Source: Micromonospora sp. M71_S20
GTDB taxonomy: Bacteria > Actinomycetota > Actinomycetes > Mycobacteriales > Micromonosporaceae
Direction: 5' to 3'
DNA length: 64,000 bases
NCBI RefSeq assembly: GCF_003664255.1
Contig: NZ_RCCV01000001.1
Coordinates: forward strand, 3,906,001 to 3,970,000
The position numbers and the translations under genes are program-made. The notes beneath the pieces were generated by a model, which was not told where the DNA came from, ran no database searches, and worked only from the letters and a program-made list of their open reading frames with translations. Shown in pieces: positions 36,217 to 45,219 of this stretch. Numbering within the stretch: position 1 is the stretch's first letter; every line of letters begins with the position of its first letter.

Positions 36217-37224
36217 ATGCCGAGGAACGACGTCACCTTCGGTCTTCTGGGCGCCCTGCAGGTGCGGGCCGGCGGGCTGCCCCTCGATGTGCGGGGCACC
36301 GTCGTCAACCACCTGCTCGGCGCCCTGCTGATCCACGCGAACGCCTGGGTGAGCCACAGCCGGCTGGCGTCGTTGACCTGGGGCGAGGCCGACGCGAGCC
36401 GCAACGCCCTGCACTGCGCGGTGGCGCGGCTGCGCCGGATGCTCGGCGACGCCGGCGGCCGGGACGCCGGTATCGAGCACTCCGGGGCCGGGTACCGCAT
36501 CATCGTCGAACCGGACCGGCTCGACGCGGCGCGCTTCTCGGCGCTGGCTCGCCTGGCGGACGAGGCTGACAAGCCGGACACCCGGTTCGAGGCGCTGCTG
36601 CGCGCGCTGCGGACCTGGCGCGGACCGGTCCTCGCGGAGTCCTCGGAATGGTTGCGGATGGACCCCGCCGTGCTGGCCTTGGAGCGCGACCGGCTGGAGC
36701 GCACCTACGAGTTGGGTGACCTGGCGCTGAGGCTGGACCGGGCGAGCCTGGCGCTGCCGCTGGTGGAACAGCTCGCCGCCCACCTGCCGTTCGACGAGCC
36801 GCTGCACGCCAGGTTGTTGACGTTGATGGCGGCCGTCGGGCGGCGGGCGGAGGCGCTGCGGGCCTACGGGCGGGTGCGCCGGCGACTCGCCGACGAACTG
36901 GGCGTAGATCCGTCCGACGTGCTGCGTGAGGCGCACCTGGCGCTGCTGAACGCGCAGACTCGTACGGCCGCGCCGGCCGCGGGGACGGCGGACGGCCGGT
37001 CCGGCCAACGCATCGACCCCCAGGTGCGGGGCCTCGCCGTCGGCCGGCCCTATGCCGACGACGCGCGCTCCGGACGCCGGCCCCGGACCGCCCCCGACCA
37101 CGCGCGGTCCGAGCCCGACGAGGCGCGGCTGCCGGGGGCCGGAGCACTCGCCCTGCCGTTCGCGGACGCGGGCAGGGCGCTGCCGCTGGACCGGATCGCG
37201 GACGCGGTGCTCGGGCGGCGGTGA
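36217..37224 (+). CDS. SARP/BTAD-type transcriptional regulator
   Basis: A 335-residue regulator. The first ~90 residues form an OmpR-like winged helix (TFGLLGALQVRAGG..., SRLASLTWGEADASRNALHCAVARLRRMLG). A BTAD domain of TPR-like helices follows to about residue 250 (ALRAYGRVRRRLADELGVDPS). The remaining ~85 residues are a low-complexity Arg/Ala/Pro tail. SARPs activate antibiotic clusters by binding direct repeats near -35 boxes. ATG 36217 has GGGAGG eight bases upstream. It lies 22 bases after the N-hydroxylase gene, so it may be co-transcribed with the genes it controls. Confidence 0.85.
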   Translation: MPRNDVTFGLLGALQVRAGGLPLDVRGTVVNHLLGALLIHANAWVSHSRLASLTWGEADASRNALHCAVARLRRMLGDAGGRDAGIEHSGAGYRIIVEPDRLDAARFSALARLADEADKPDTRFEALLRALRTWRGPVLAESSEWLRMDPAVLALERDRLERTYELGDLALRLDRASLALPLVEQLAAHLPFDEPLHARLLTLMAAVGRRAEALRAYGRVRRRLADELGVDPSDVLREAHLALLNAQTRTAAPAAGTADGRSGQRIDPQVRGLAVGRPYADDARSGRRPRTAPDHARSEPDEARLPGAGALALPFADAGRALPLDRIADAVLGRR

Positions 37225-37276
37225 CGGCGGCCCCTCATGGGCCGGCCGGGGGCGCCCGGTGCCGTCGGGCGGGACC

Positions 37277-38539
37277 CTACGGTGCCTCGGGCGCGTGGGA
37301 CGCGCGCGTCTGCGGACGCGACGGTGCGGCTCCCTGCGCGTCGAAGAGCACCGTGATCTCGCGGGGGCTGCGCAGCTCGGGCCCCAGCACCCACGCCGTG
37401 TTCCCGGCCGGTGCGGCGAGCCGCAGCGAGGGCAGCCGATCGAAGAGCACGCGCAGGCAGATCTCGCCCTCCAACCTGGCCAGAGGCGCGCCCACACAGA
37501 GGTGGATGCCGTGCCCGAAGGCCAGGTGCGAGGGACGCCCGGCATCGGGGTGGAACAGCGCGGCGTCGGCGAAACGCGCCGGATCCCGGTTGGCGGCGGC
37601 GAGCGAGACGATCACCTTGTCGCCCTTGGCGATGCGTACGCCCCCGAGCTCCAGGTCGGTCAGCGCGTAGCGGCCGACGGAGGTCTGCACCGGTGCGTCG
37701 TAGCGCAGTGACTCCTCCACGACGAGCCGCCAGTTCGTCTCCCGGGCGCGGAGCCTGACCAGGTGTGACGGATCCTCGAGGAGTCGCAGCACCGCGGCGG
37801 CGATCATGGGACCGGTACTCACCTGCCCGGCGCCGAGTATCACGTAGAGCATGCCTTCGAGTTCGGCCTCGCTGTGGATCTCATTGCGGTCGAAGCCGTC
37901 GATCATGACCGTGGCGAGGTCGTCGCCGCGGTGCCGGCGCTTGTAGGCGATGAGTTGCCGGACGTAGCCCATCAACTCGTCCGTCGCCGGTGTCGGACGT
38001 CCCCGGCGCTGCTGTTCGTGGTACCCGGCGACGAGGAAGCGGTCGATGCACCGGCTGGCGGACATCCGCTCCGACTCCGGGATGCCGAGGAGCTCGTGCA
38101 CCACCGCCCACGGGATCGGCCACGCGTACTCGGCGACGAGGTCGGCGGTGCCGCGTGCGGCGAACGCGTCGATGAGCGAGGAGCACACCTCCGTGATGCG
38201 GGGGCGGAGCCGCGCGACCGCACCGCGGCTCAGGACGGGGCTCACCAGCTTGCGGAGCCGGGTGTGCTGCGGCGGGTCCTTGCCGAGCAGATCGCCCTCG
38301 TCCTCGTCCTCACCCTCGGTGGCGGTAGCCGAGTTGCGCCGTTCGTTGCTCAGCCGTGGATCGGCCAGGCAGGCCCGTGCGTGCTCGTACGAGGTCACGA
38401 ACCAGGCGGTGCCCTCACCGTCCGGCCCGACCACCGGGCCCACCGGCATGGTGGACCGCATCCAGTCGAAGTGCCGGTACGGGTCCGGGTCGCCCCGGCC
38501 TTCGCGGCTGACGAACTCCGGCAACTCCACGTGCGCCAT
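37277..38539 (-). CDS. Cytochrome P450 with atypical I-helix
   Basis: A 420-residue bacterial P450. The ExxR motif is EESLRYDAPV (near 285) and the heme-cysteine loop is FGHGIHLCVG (near 345-354). The oxygen-activating I-helix reads GAGQVSTG (near 240) where AG-x-[D/E]-T is usual: the acid is Val and the Thr is Ser. That is seen in some P450s with altered chemistry, but the consequence here is unknown. ATG 38539 has GGAAGG upstream; ATG 38584 is a longer alternative with a poor RBS. It is transcribed convergently with the SARP gene and divergently from NRPS 3, inside the cluster. A tailoring oxidation such as hydroxylation or C-C/C-O coupling is plausible. Confidence 0.9.
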   Translation of the reverse strand: MAHVELPEFVSREGRGDPDPYRHFDWMRSTMPVGPVVGPDGEGTAWFVTSYEHARACLADPRLSNERRNSATATEGEDEDEGDLLGKDPPQHTRLRKLVSPVLSRGAVARLRPRITEVCSSLIDAFAARGTADLVAEYAWPIPWAVVHELLGIPESERMSASRCIDRFLVAGYHEQQRRGRPTPATDELMGYVRQLIAYKRRHRGDDLATVMIDGFDRNEIHSEAELEGMLYVILGAGQVSTGPMIAAAVLRLLEDPSHLVRLRARETNWRLVVEESLRYDAPVQTSVGRYALTDLELGGVRIAKGDKVIVSLAAANRDPARFADAALFHPDAGRPSHLAFGHGIHLCVGAPLARLEGEICLRVLFDRLPSLRLAAPAGNTAWVLGPELRSPREITVLFDAQGAAPSRPQTRASHAPEAP

Positions 38540-38886
38540 GCTGGCCGCCTTCCACACCGACGAGAGCAAGCGTTCCGTCTGCATCCTGGCAACGGAGCCT
38601 GTCGGGGCGCTGTCCGCGCGCTGTCCGGCTCGAGCGGTGCGGTCCGGTCCCACCCAGGCCCGCCGGCGTGTCCGCGCGGCCCGACGTGGGACGCCGACGG
38701 CGGATTGAAAGCCCCGTGACATACCGGATCACGAGAATCGCGACAGTCGCTGACCGCCGGGACGTCCCGGTGAGGCGTCGGCATCAGCCGGGGACGTGCC
38801 AGCGGCTGGCCGGGTGGCCGCGGGTCCAGGGCCACGCTGCCCGGCATCCGCGCCGGAACGTCGGCAGGAACTTCGATCGGAGGGTC
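38540..38886. promoter_or_regulatory. Divergent intergenic region, P450 / NRPS 3
   Basis: This 347-bp gap must hold the promoters of both the P450 gene and NRPS 3. I see no convincing -35/-10 pair. The only clear signals are the GGAAGG site for the P450 (complement of 38548-38553) and the GGAGGG site (38879-38884) directly before the NRPS ATG. Confidence 0.5.
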
Positions 38887-41800
38887 ATGACCGATCCCAC
38901 TCGTACCGAACACCGTCGCGCGCCGCTCTCCTACGCCCAGCGTCGACTCTGGTTCATCGACCGCCTACTTCCCGGACGCACGGCGTACAACATCCCGTTC
39001 GGGTACCGGATCCGGGGCCGGCTCGACCGCGACGCCCTGGGGCGGGCCGTGAAGCATGTCGTCGACCGGCACGAGGTCCTACGCACCCGTATCGAGACGG
39101 TCGACGGTGAGCCGTACCAGGTGATCACCGCGGGCGGCGGCGAGTTGCGGCTCATCGACCTCCGCGACGCGGACGATCCGGAGGCGTCGGCGCGGTGGTT
39201 GGCGGCCGCCGAGGTGGACACGCCCTTCAGCCTGAGCGCCGGGCCGCTGTTCCGGGTCGCGCTGCTTCGCCTCGCCGACGAGGATCATGTCCTGCTGTGC
39301 ACCGCCCACCACGCCGTGTTCGACGGCTGGTCCCTGGTGGTGCTCACGGAGGAGCTGACAGCGGCGTACCGGGCGTACTCGCGGGGGTCTTCGCCGCCAC
39401 CGGAGAAGCCGCCGGTCCAGTACGCCGACTACGCGCTGCGTCAGCACGCCCAGATCGGTGACCGTGAGATGGCGGAACAGCTCGAGTACTGGCAACGCCA
39501 TCTGGCGGACGCCCCGATCACCCTGGAACTGCCGCCCGACCGCCGCCGGCCCGCCGTGCCGTCCGCAGCGGCGGGAGAGTTCACCTTCCCCATCGCCGAC
39601 GAGGTCGCAGGCGGAGTCCGGGCCCTGTGCGCCGAGAGCGGTGTGACCCCGTTCATGGTCACCCTGGCCGCCTACGGACTCCTGCTGTCGAAGCTGGCGG
39701 GCGTGTCGGACCTGCTGGTGGGGTCACCCGTGTACGGCCGGCTCGAGCCGGAACTGCGCGGCGCCGTGGGCTTCTTCGCCAACACCCTGCCGTTCCGCAT
39801 CGACCTCACCGGCGATCCGACGTTCACCGAGCTCGTCGAGCGGGTCCGGGACACCGCACTCGAGGCGTACGCGCGCCAGGCCGTTCCGTTCGACCGGATC
39901 GTCGAGGACCTCGCGCCGGCCCGCGACCTGAGCCGCAACCCGGTGGTCCAGATCCTGTTCGGTCTGCTGAGCACCGGGACCGGTGTCGAGCGCGGCGAAC
40001 TGGACCTGCCGGACCTGGCGGTCGAGGAGTTCCGCAGCGGGACCGTCACCACGCGTTTCGATGTCGAGCTGCACGTGTTCGAAACGCCGGACGGCGGGAT
40101 GCTCGGGCGGGTCATCTTCGCCCGGGACCTCTTCGAACAGGCGACCATGGAGCACTTCGCGCACCAGTACGCGGCGCTGGTCGCCTCCGCCGTGGCGGCG
40201 CCACGCACGCGGATCTCCGAACTGGTGCCCATCACCGACGCGGAGCGGGCGCTGCTGAACGACTGGGGCACCGGGCCGACGGTTCCCGCACCCGCCGCCC
40301 GCACCGTCTCCGAGCACGTGGAGCGTCAGGTCGAGGCGTACCCGGACCGGGTGGCGGTCGTGTCCGGCGGTGAGCAGCTCACCTACCGGCAGCTCAATGC
40401 CGAGGCGAACAGGCTGGCCTGGTACCTGTGCGAGTCCGGGGTGGGACCGGAGGCGGTGGTGGGCGTCTGCCTGCCGCGCGGCACCCGTGCGCTGATCACC
40501 GTCCTGGCCATCATCAAGTCCGGCGGCGCCTACGTCCCGCTGGACCCGTCGGATCCGCCGTCGCGGCTGAGGTTCCTGGTCCACGACTCGCGTGCCTCGC
40601 TGGTGCTGACCGACCCGGAGACGGCGGACCTGGTCACGGGCGGGCCGGTGGGGGCCGGTGCTGGCGTCGGCGCGGCGGCGGAACCGGACGGCGGCGTGGC
40701 GACAGCGGTGCTCTGTCTCGACGAGGCGCTCTGGCAGCGGATCGCGGAACGGCCGGCCGACAACCCGCCGCGACGCGCCGACGTGGACAACCTGTTGTAC
40801 GTGGTCTACACCTCCGGCTCCACCGGACGCCCCAAGGGCATCATGATGACCCACCGCTCCAAGCTGAACATGATGAACTGGATCGTCCGGTGCTACCGCG
40901 GGCAGCCGCGGGTGCTCCAGTTCTACTCCATGAGCCCGGACACCTACCTGTTGGAGGTCATGCTTGCCTGGTGGACCGGCGGCACGCTTGTCGTCGTGCC
41001 GGAGGAGGTCCGGCGCGACATTCCGGCGCTGGGCCGGCTCATCGAGGCGCACCGGGTCACCGCCACGGTGCTTCCGACCGTCGTCGTCGAACATCTCGCC
41101 CGGCACGCCGATCAGCACCCCGAGCAGTTCGTGTCGCTGCGGGACGTGGCCACCACCGGTGACCGGCAGCGCATCGGCCCGTCGGTGCGACAGATGTTCG
41201 CCGCCCTTCCCGAAGCGGTTCTCGACAACCACTACGGACAGACGGAGGCCAACGTCGTCACGCTCAACCGGCTCACCCATCCCACCGACGACTGGCCGGA
41301 CCAGGCCCCGATGGGACGCCCCATCGACAACCTCCGGGTGTACGTGCTGGACACCGCGATGCGGCCGGTACCGGTCGGAGCCTACGGCGAGGTCTATGTC
41401 GGCGGCGCCGGCATCGCCCGTGGTTACCTGGGCCGACCCGACCTGACGGCGGCGGCGTTCGTCCCCGACCCGTTCGGCAACGGCACGGGTGAACGCCTCT
41501 ACCGCACCGGTGACCGGGCGCGGTGGCGGCCGGACGGGATCCTGGAGTTCGCCGGCCGGATCGACTTCCAGGTCAAGATCCACGGATACCGCATCGAGCC
41601 CGGCGAGATCGAGTCGTGCCTGGCCGCCCTGCCGACGGTCGGGGAGGCAGCCGTGGTCTGTGACACGTCGGTGCCCGAGGCGCCTCGACTGATCGGGTAC
41701 GTCACGCCCCGCCCGGGGCGCGAGCTGACCCCTGAGGCGGTGCGCGGCGCGCTCCGCGCCGACCTGCCCGACTACATGCTGCCGGGATTGATTCTCGTGC

Positions 41801-42171
41801 TGGACGAGTTTCCCCGCACCGCCTCCGGCAAGATCGACCGCAAGCGGCTTCCGTTGCCGGACCTGGACCCGGTCGACGGGTACGTCGCGCCGGCAACCGG
41901 CACCGAGAAGGCCGTCGCAGACATCTGGGGCGAGGTGCTCGACATCGCGAGGATCGGCCGGAGAGACAACTTCTTCGGTCTCGGGGGCCACTCACTGATG
42001 GTGACCCGCGTGGTGTACCGGCTGCGGGAGACGCTCGGGGTCGACCTGCCGCTGCGGTCGTTGTTCGAGGCGGCGACCGTCGCGGAACTGGCACACGAGA
42101 TCGACACGGTTCTCGCGGATGCGGACCGGGAACCGCAATCCACGCCGAACGCCGCCGTCGGGGTCTCCTGA
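38887..42171 (+). CDS. NRPS 3: C-A-T
   Basis: A 1094-residue single-module synthetase. C has YAQRRLWFIDRL (near 15) and HHAVFDG (near 141). A has YTSGSTGRPKG (near 641) and ASGKIDRKRLP (near 979). T has GLGGHSLMVT (near 1032). The A domain is unusual: the A4 region is SPDTYLLEVML instead of FDxxxWE, and A5 is NHYGQTEAN, with Gln replacing the normal Pro. Aspartate 235 still seems conserved, so an alpha-amino acid is expected. ATG 38887 has GGAGGG only a few bases away. No thioesterase is attached. Its separate promoter region and different domain style suggest independent origin from NRPS 1 and 2. Confidence 0.95.
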   Translation: MTDPTRTEHRRAPLSYAQRRLWFIDRLLPGRTAYNIPFGYRIRGRLDRDALGRAVKHVVDRHEVLRTRIETVDGEPYQVITAGGGELRLIDLRDADDPEASARWLAAAEVDTPFSLSAGPLFRVALLRLADEDHVLLCTAHHAVFDGWSLVVLTEELTAAYRAYSRGSSPPPEKPPVQYADYALRQHAQIGDREMAEQLEYWQRHLADAPITLELPPDRRRPAVPSAAAGEFTFPIADEVAGGVRALCAESGVTPFMVTLAAYGLLLSKLAGVSDLLVGSPVYGRLEPELRGAVGFFANTLPFRIDLTGDPTFTELVERVRDTALEAYARQAVPFDRIVEDLAPARDLSRNPVVQILFGLLSTGTGVERGELDLPDLAVEEFRSGTVTTRFDVELHVFETPDGGMLGRVIFARDLFEQATMEHFAHQYAALVASAVAAPRTRISELVPITDAERALLNDWGTGPTVPAPAARTVSEHVERQVEAYPDRVAVVSGGEQLTYRQLNAEANRLAWYLCESGVGPEAVVGVCLPRGTRALITVLAIIKSGGAYVPLDPSDPPSRLRFLVHDSRASLVLTDPETADLVTGGPVGAGAGVGAAAEPDGGVATAVLCLDEALWQRIAERPADNPPRRADVDNLLYVVYTSGSTGRPKGIMMTHRSKLNMMNWIVRCYRGQPRVLQFYSMSPDTYLLEVMLAWWTGGTLVVVPEEVRRDIPALGRLIEAHRVTATVLPTVVVEHLARHADQHPEQFVSLRDVATTGDRQRIGPSVRQMFAALPEAVLDNHYGQTEANVVTLNRLTHPTDDWPDQAPMGRPIDNLRVYVLDTAMRPVPVGAYGEVYVGGAGIARGYLGRPDLTAAAFVPDPFGNGTGERLYRTGDRARWRPDGILEFAGRIDFQVKIHGYRIEPGEIESCLAALPTVGEAAVVCDTSVPEAPRLIGYVTPRPGRELTPEAVRGALRADLPDYMLPGLILVLDEFPRTASGKIDRKRLPLPDLDPVDGYVAPATGTEKAVADIWGEVLDIARIGRRDNFFGLGGHSLMVTRVVYRLRETLGVDLPLRSLFEAATVAELAHEIDTVLADADREPQSTPNAAVGVS

Positions 42172-42183
42172 GCGGTGTGGCGG

Positions 42184-42217
42184 GTGCCGGGGCGGGCCGC
42201 CAGGCCTGCCCCGGCAC
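42184..42217. terminator. Hairpin between NRPS 3 and the KtzT-like gene
   Basis: A perfect 10-bp stem (42184-42193 with 42208-42217) with a 14-base GC-rich loop lies 13 bases after the NRPS 3 stop, in the 168-bp gap between convergent genes. A bidirectional terminator is likely. Confidence 0.6.
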
Positions 42218-42339
42218 GTGCCCCGGAGTTGGCAGACGGCGGCGGGTCGGCGGGTGGGCGCTCGCCGGCCCGCGCGCCGGGTCGGCCGGCCGCCATTTCC
42301 GTGCGCCAAATGCTCCGCGCCACCGGCGGACCGGCCCGG

Positions 42340-42999
42340 TCAGGGCTTGTCGCGTCCGGCCGCCCGTGCCATCAGGCGGGCGAGTTCCCGGTGGTGGCCG
42401 CAGTCGGTGGTCACGATGTCGGCCGCGACCCGATCGCGGACGTCCGGCGCCTGTTCCTGGCTCAGCTTGAACATCGCATCGACCCGGTCCACCCGCAGTT
42501 CGAACGCGCCTACACCGGGAAGCAGGCGATCGAAGTAGTCCAGCGACGCCGTCATGTCCCAGCCCGTGCCGTGCCGCTTCTCGAGGGCCTCCACGGTGGA
42601 CCGGATCACCGCCAGCGTCGGTTCGCCAGGCGGTAGCGGCGACAGCCAACCGTCGACGTGAACGGCGGTGAAGTTCCACGTCGGAGCCGCCGGGGTGACG
42701 CCGTAGACGGTGGGGGAGACGTAGCGGTCGGGCCCGGTGTAGACCAGCAGTGCCGGACAACCGGCCCCGATCGCCGCCCACTGTGGGTTCAGGCGGTTCA
42801 TGTGCCCCACGAGAATCGATTGCGAGTCCGCCGGGGCGGTGCCGTCGGCGCGCTCCGGGGCGGGTCGCCTGATGGTCGGCACATGGCTGGCCAGCGGTAC
42901 ACCATCGGTCGCGGTTATCAGCGTGGCCAGGGGATGGGAATCGATCAGCTCCCACGTCCAGGACGGATCTTCCGCCTGGTATTGTTCCGGAACGTACAT
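42340..42999 (-). CDS. ktzT: Piperazate synthase-like protein (KtzT / PaiB-type FMN_bind_2 fold)
   Basis: A 219-residue protein starting MYVPEQYQAEDPSWTWELI, the typical start of the PaiB-like FMN-binding-regulator family; PLATLITATDGVPLASHVP and YVSPTVYG also fit. This family name is historical: the kutzneride member KtzT is a heme enzyme that forms the N-N bond of L-piperazic acid from N5-hydroxyornithine. The ornithine N-hydroxylase in the same NRPS cluster makes that role much more likely than transcription control. The N-acetyl-type alternatives cannot be excluded without an alignment to KtzT. ATG 42999 has AGGAAT about six bases upstream; an in-frame extension to 43170 has no RBS and odd composition. 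Confidence 0.78.
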   Translation of the reverse strand: MYVPEQYQAEDPSWTWELIDSHPLATLITATDGVPLASHVPTIRRPAPERADGTAPADSQSILVGHMNRLNPQWAAIGAGCPALLVYTGPDRYVSPTVYGVTPAAPTWNFTAVHVDGWLSPLPPGEPTLAVIRSTVEALEKRHGTGWDMTASLDYFDRLLPGVGAFELRVDRVDAMFKLSQEQAPDVRDRVAADIVTTDCGHHRELARLMARAAGRDKP

Positions 43000-43905
43000 G
43001 TCATTCCTGTCATGTCTGGTGGCGGCTTCGTTCGTCGAACTATTCGGCGCCCCGAGCTGGCCCTGTCGGCCGCATCGAATTCCGCGACACGCCGTCGTCG
43101 CGCACGACCCGCACGCGAGGCCTTGAATGGCGTACGCCGCGATGAGGGCGGAATGAACCGCCAGCGCCAACGATCTCCCGGTCCTGGAGGCATTGTCAAG
43201 CGGCCCAGCGGGTTATCGGCGTGGAGTGGGCGCGTCCGAAACGGGAGTGGTTCCTATATCCCTCCAATGCCTGACGGCTGCGATTGCGGTGTGCGGCTGC
43301 GTCTCTGGCTGCTGTCGCGCGGCGCCACTGACGTGGGCCAGGGCCGCGAGGTGGCCCGTACCCTGCCGATACACGTGCAGGATGAGGGGTTCGTGGCGAC
43401 CGTCGGACCTCTCCTCGAAGTGATGGTTGGCCATAGCGTTCGGCGGTGCAAGTTCCACGTATCGCCATCTGTCGATCTTGATATCCCGACCGGCAGGCGT
43501 TACGGTTGATGTTGCGGCACCGGTTAGGTGTTTGGCTGGAGATTGCTCATTGTCACGGGGGCAGCGCATGTGTCACGGAAGACTAATTGTGGGTCTTGAA
43601 AGCCAGGCAATGCGGCGTCGCGTTCGTTCGGTCATGGCGCCGTGATGGTCGTTCCTGGCGTAGCATGTCGCGATTGTCGTCCGGCCCGGGGTTGATTGCC
43701 GGAGCCGCCAGATCGATTCAAGGGCAGGCCTTCGGTGCCCTGAGGCCCGATCTGTCCGGCCCATGAATGACGCGTGAACGACGGGGATTTCCCTGCAGTC
43801 GTAGTCGATATCTAGTGGGGCGGTCATATGTCATTCTGGTGATCGAGTAGCGCGGCGGCGGTAGGTCACGAATCCGAGTTCAGCACTCCCGCGAAGGGGA
43901 ACAGG
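43000..43905. other. 906-bp gap without a convincing gene
   Basis: Reading frames exist on both strands (for example 43213-43569 minus), but none has a good RBS, familiar motif or actinobacterial codon bias. The right half (about 43400-43880) is noticeably less GC-rich than the rest of the window. It probably holds divergent promoters for the KtzT-like and LmbU-like genes, and possibly gene remnants or an unrecognised small RNA. Confidence 0.45.
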
Positions 43906-44679
43906 GTGAAGCGTGTACCCAGGCAGACGGCACTCAGTTCGCGGCATCTCGTCAGGCAGCCCGCGAGCCCACTCCTGGGCGAGGAGGAGCAGCAGGAGAC
44001 GTCGGCGCACGGCCACGGCCAGATCCTGACGACCCGGGTGGGCCTGCGATTCCCGTCGGGGATCACGTTCGAGCAGTGGGCGGAGGCGGGGCCGAAGCTC
44101 TCCGGTCTGGTCGACTCGTTCGCCTGGTGCCTCGGCGACTGGTTGGTCTACGGACAGGACAAGTACGAGGGCAGGTACGCCAAGACGGTCGAGAGGATCG
44201 GCCTCGACTACCAGACGCTGCGCAACTACGCCTGGGTCGCACGCAAGTTCGAGTCGGCCAGGCGGCGGGAGAACCTGAGCTTCCAGCACCACGCGGAAGT
44301 GGCCTCGCTGCCCCCTGCCGAGCAGGACGTCTGGTTGGACCGTGCCGAGGAGCGCGGATGGTCTCGGAACCAACTGCGCCGGCACGTCCAGCAGGCGCGC
44401 GGGCGGGGGACGTCCAGCCAGCCCACGGGGTCGGCCCTGCCGCGTGTGCAGGTGGAGGAGGCCCGCCTCGAATGCTGGCGACTCGCCGCCGAGCATGCGA
44501 GCAGCGATCTGGCCTCGTGGATCGTGACGACGCTCGACCAGGCCGCCGAGCGGGCTCTGGGCACGGGCACCACCGGTGACGGGTCCCTGGCACCCTCGGC
44601 CGACCACGGCCGGCCCGGGCTGCCTGGCGGGTCCGCGCCGCCGGGGCAGGTCGCAGGCTCGTCTCTGCTGCGGTTGTAG
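43906..44679 (+). CDS. LmbU-family cluster regulator
   Basis: A 257-residue protein with the pattern of the LmbU family of antibiotic-cluster activators (lincomycin LmbU, novobiocin NovE, himastatin HmtD): GLRFPSGITFEQWAEAG (near 47-63), WCLGDWLVYGQDKYEGRYA (near 76-94), YQTLRNYAWVARKFESARRR (near 103-122) and LSFQHHAEVASLP (near 125-137). A DNA-binding helical core is known for LmbU. The C-terminal ~60 residues are low-complexity. GTG 43906 follows GAAGGGGA. Himastatin also contains piperazate, so this regulator type fits the proposed product class. The gene is the right-hand limit of the cluster; the 18-bp palindrome lies five bases after its stop. Confidence 0.8.
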   Translation: MKRVPRQTALSSRHLVRQPASPLLGEEEQQETSAHGHGQILTTRVGLRFPSGITFEQWAEAGPKLSGLVDSFAWCLGDWLVYGQDKYEGRYAKTVERIGLDYQTLRNYAWVARKFESARRRENLSFQHHAEVASLPPAEQDVWLDRAEERGWSRNQLRRHVQQARGRGTSSQPTGSALPRVQVEEARLECWRLAAEHASSDLASWIVTTLDQAAERALGTGTTGDGSLAPSADHGRPGLPGGSAPPGQVAGSSLLRL

Positions 44680-44683
44680 CCCA

Positions 44684-44701
44684 TGTCCCGCCGGCGGGAC
44701 A
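44684..44701. repeat. 18-bp perfect palindrome, right copy
   Basis: Identical to 17871-17888. It lies immediately after the LmbU-type gene and before the convergent SRPBCC gene, where a terminator would also be expected. Confidence 0.6.
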
Positions 44702-44754
44702 CCGGCGCCGGGTCGGCGGGCCGCCGCGACGGTCGCGCACCGAATGCCGGGCCC

Positions 44755-45219
44755 TCAACGGAGGCTCGCCACCACCCGGGCCAGCCGGTCCATGCTGCCG
44801 TGCGTTTCCGCCTCCATTCCGTACCGCACCGCGTCATCCCGTTGTCCCACCGACTGGAAGATGCACACCGCCTCGTACCGGGTGCCGCCCTCGACCTCTT
44901 CGAAGGTGATCGTCTCGAGCTGCACCTGGCCGGGCATGCCTTCGAACTGGAATGTCTGCACTATCCGCTCAGGTGCGACGACATCGTGGTAGACGCCGCC
45001 AATAGCGAATTCGGTTCCGCGGCCGTCGCGGCTGACGTACCGGTAGGTGCCGCCCGGCCGGACGTCCATCCGGTCCACGCTGTTCTCGAAATCGCTCGAC
45101 CCCCACCAGCGGACGAGCAGGTCCGGCTCCGTGCACGCCTTGAAGACCAGGTGGCGGGGGGCGTCGAAGACGCGCCTGATCACAATGCTCTGTCGGTCTG
45201 GCTCGGCGATGAACTCCAC
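44755..45219 (-). CDS. SRPBCC/AHSA1-domain protein
   Basis: A 154-residue START-like protein. The AHSA1 pattern is clear: VIRRVFDAPRHLVFKACTEPDLLVRWWG near the N-terminus, MDVRPGGTYRYV, ITFEEVEGGTRYE, and a C-terminal helix with MDRLARVVASL. Such domains bind hydrophobic ligands; many homologues are uncharacterised, and some sit in ArsR operons. GTG 45219 was chosen because AGGAG lies seven bases upstream; a longer reading to 45336 adds a non-conserved basic stretch. Its role, and any link to the cluster, is unknown. Confidence 0.85.
   Translation of the reverse strand: MEFIAEPDRQSIVIRRVFDAPRHLVFKACTEPDLLVRWWGSSDFENSVDRMDVRPGGTYRYVSRDGRGTEFAIGGVYHDVVAPERIVQTFQFEGMPGQVQLETITFEEVEGGTRYEAVCIFQSVGQRDDAVRYGMEAETHGSMDRLARVVASLR

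Noticed and set aside
42822..42833. A further AATCGATTGC match to the repressor site
   Set aside because: It lies inside the KtzT-like coding sequence, has two mismatches to the 12-mer and no promoter around it.
42658..43509. Plus-strand open frame of 283 codons overlapping the KtzT-like gene
   Set aside because: Its first half is antisense to the KtzT-like coding sequence and the rest shows no domain-like pattern.
43213..43569. Possible 118-codon minus-strand gene in the gap right of the KtzT-like gene
   Set aside because: No RBS, no recognised motif, and mixed composition. I cannot support it as a gene.
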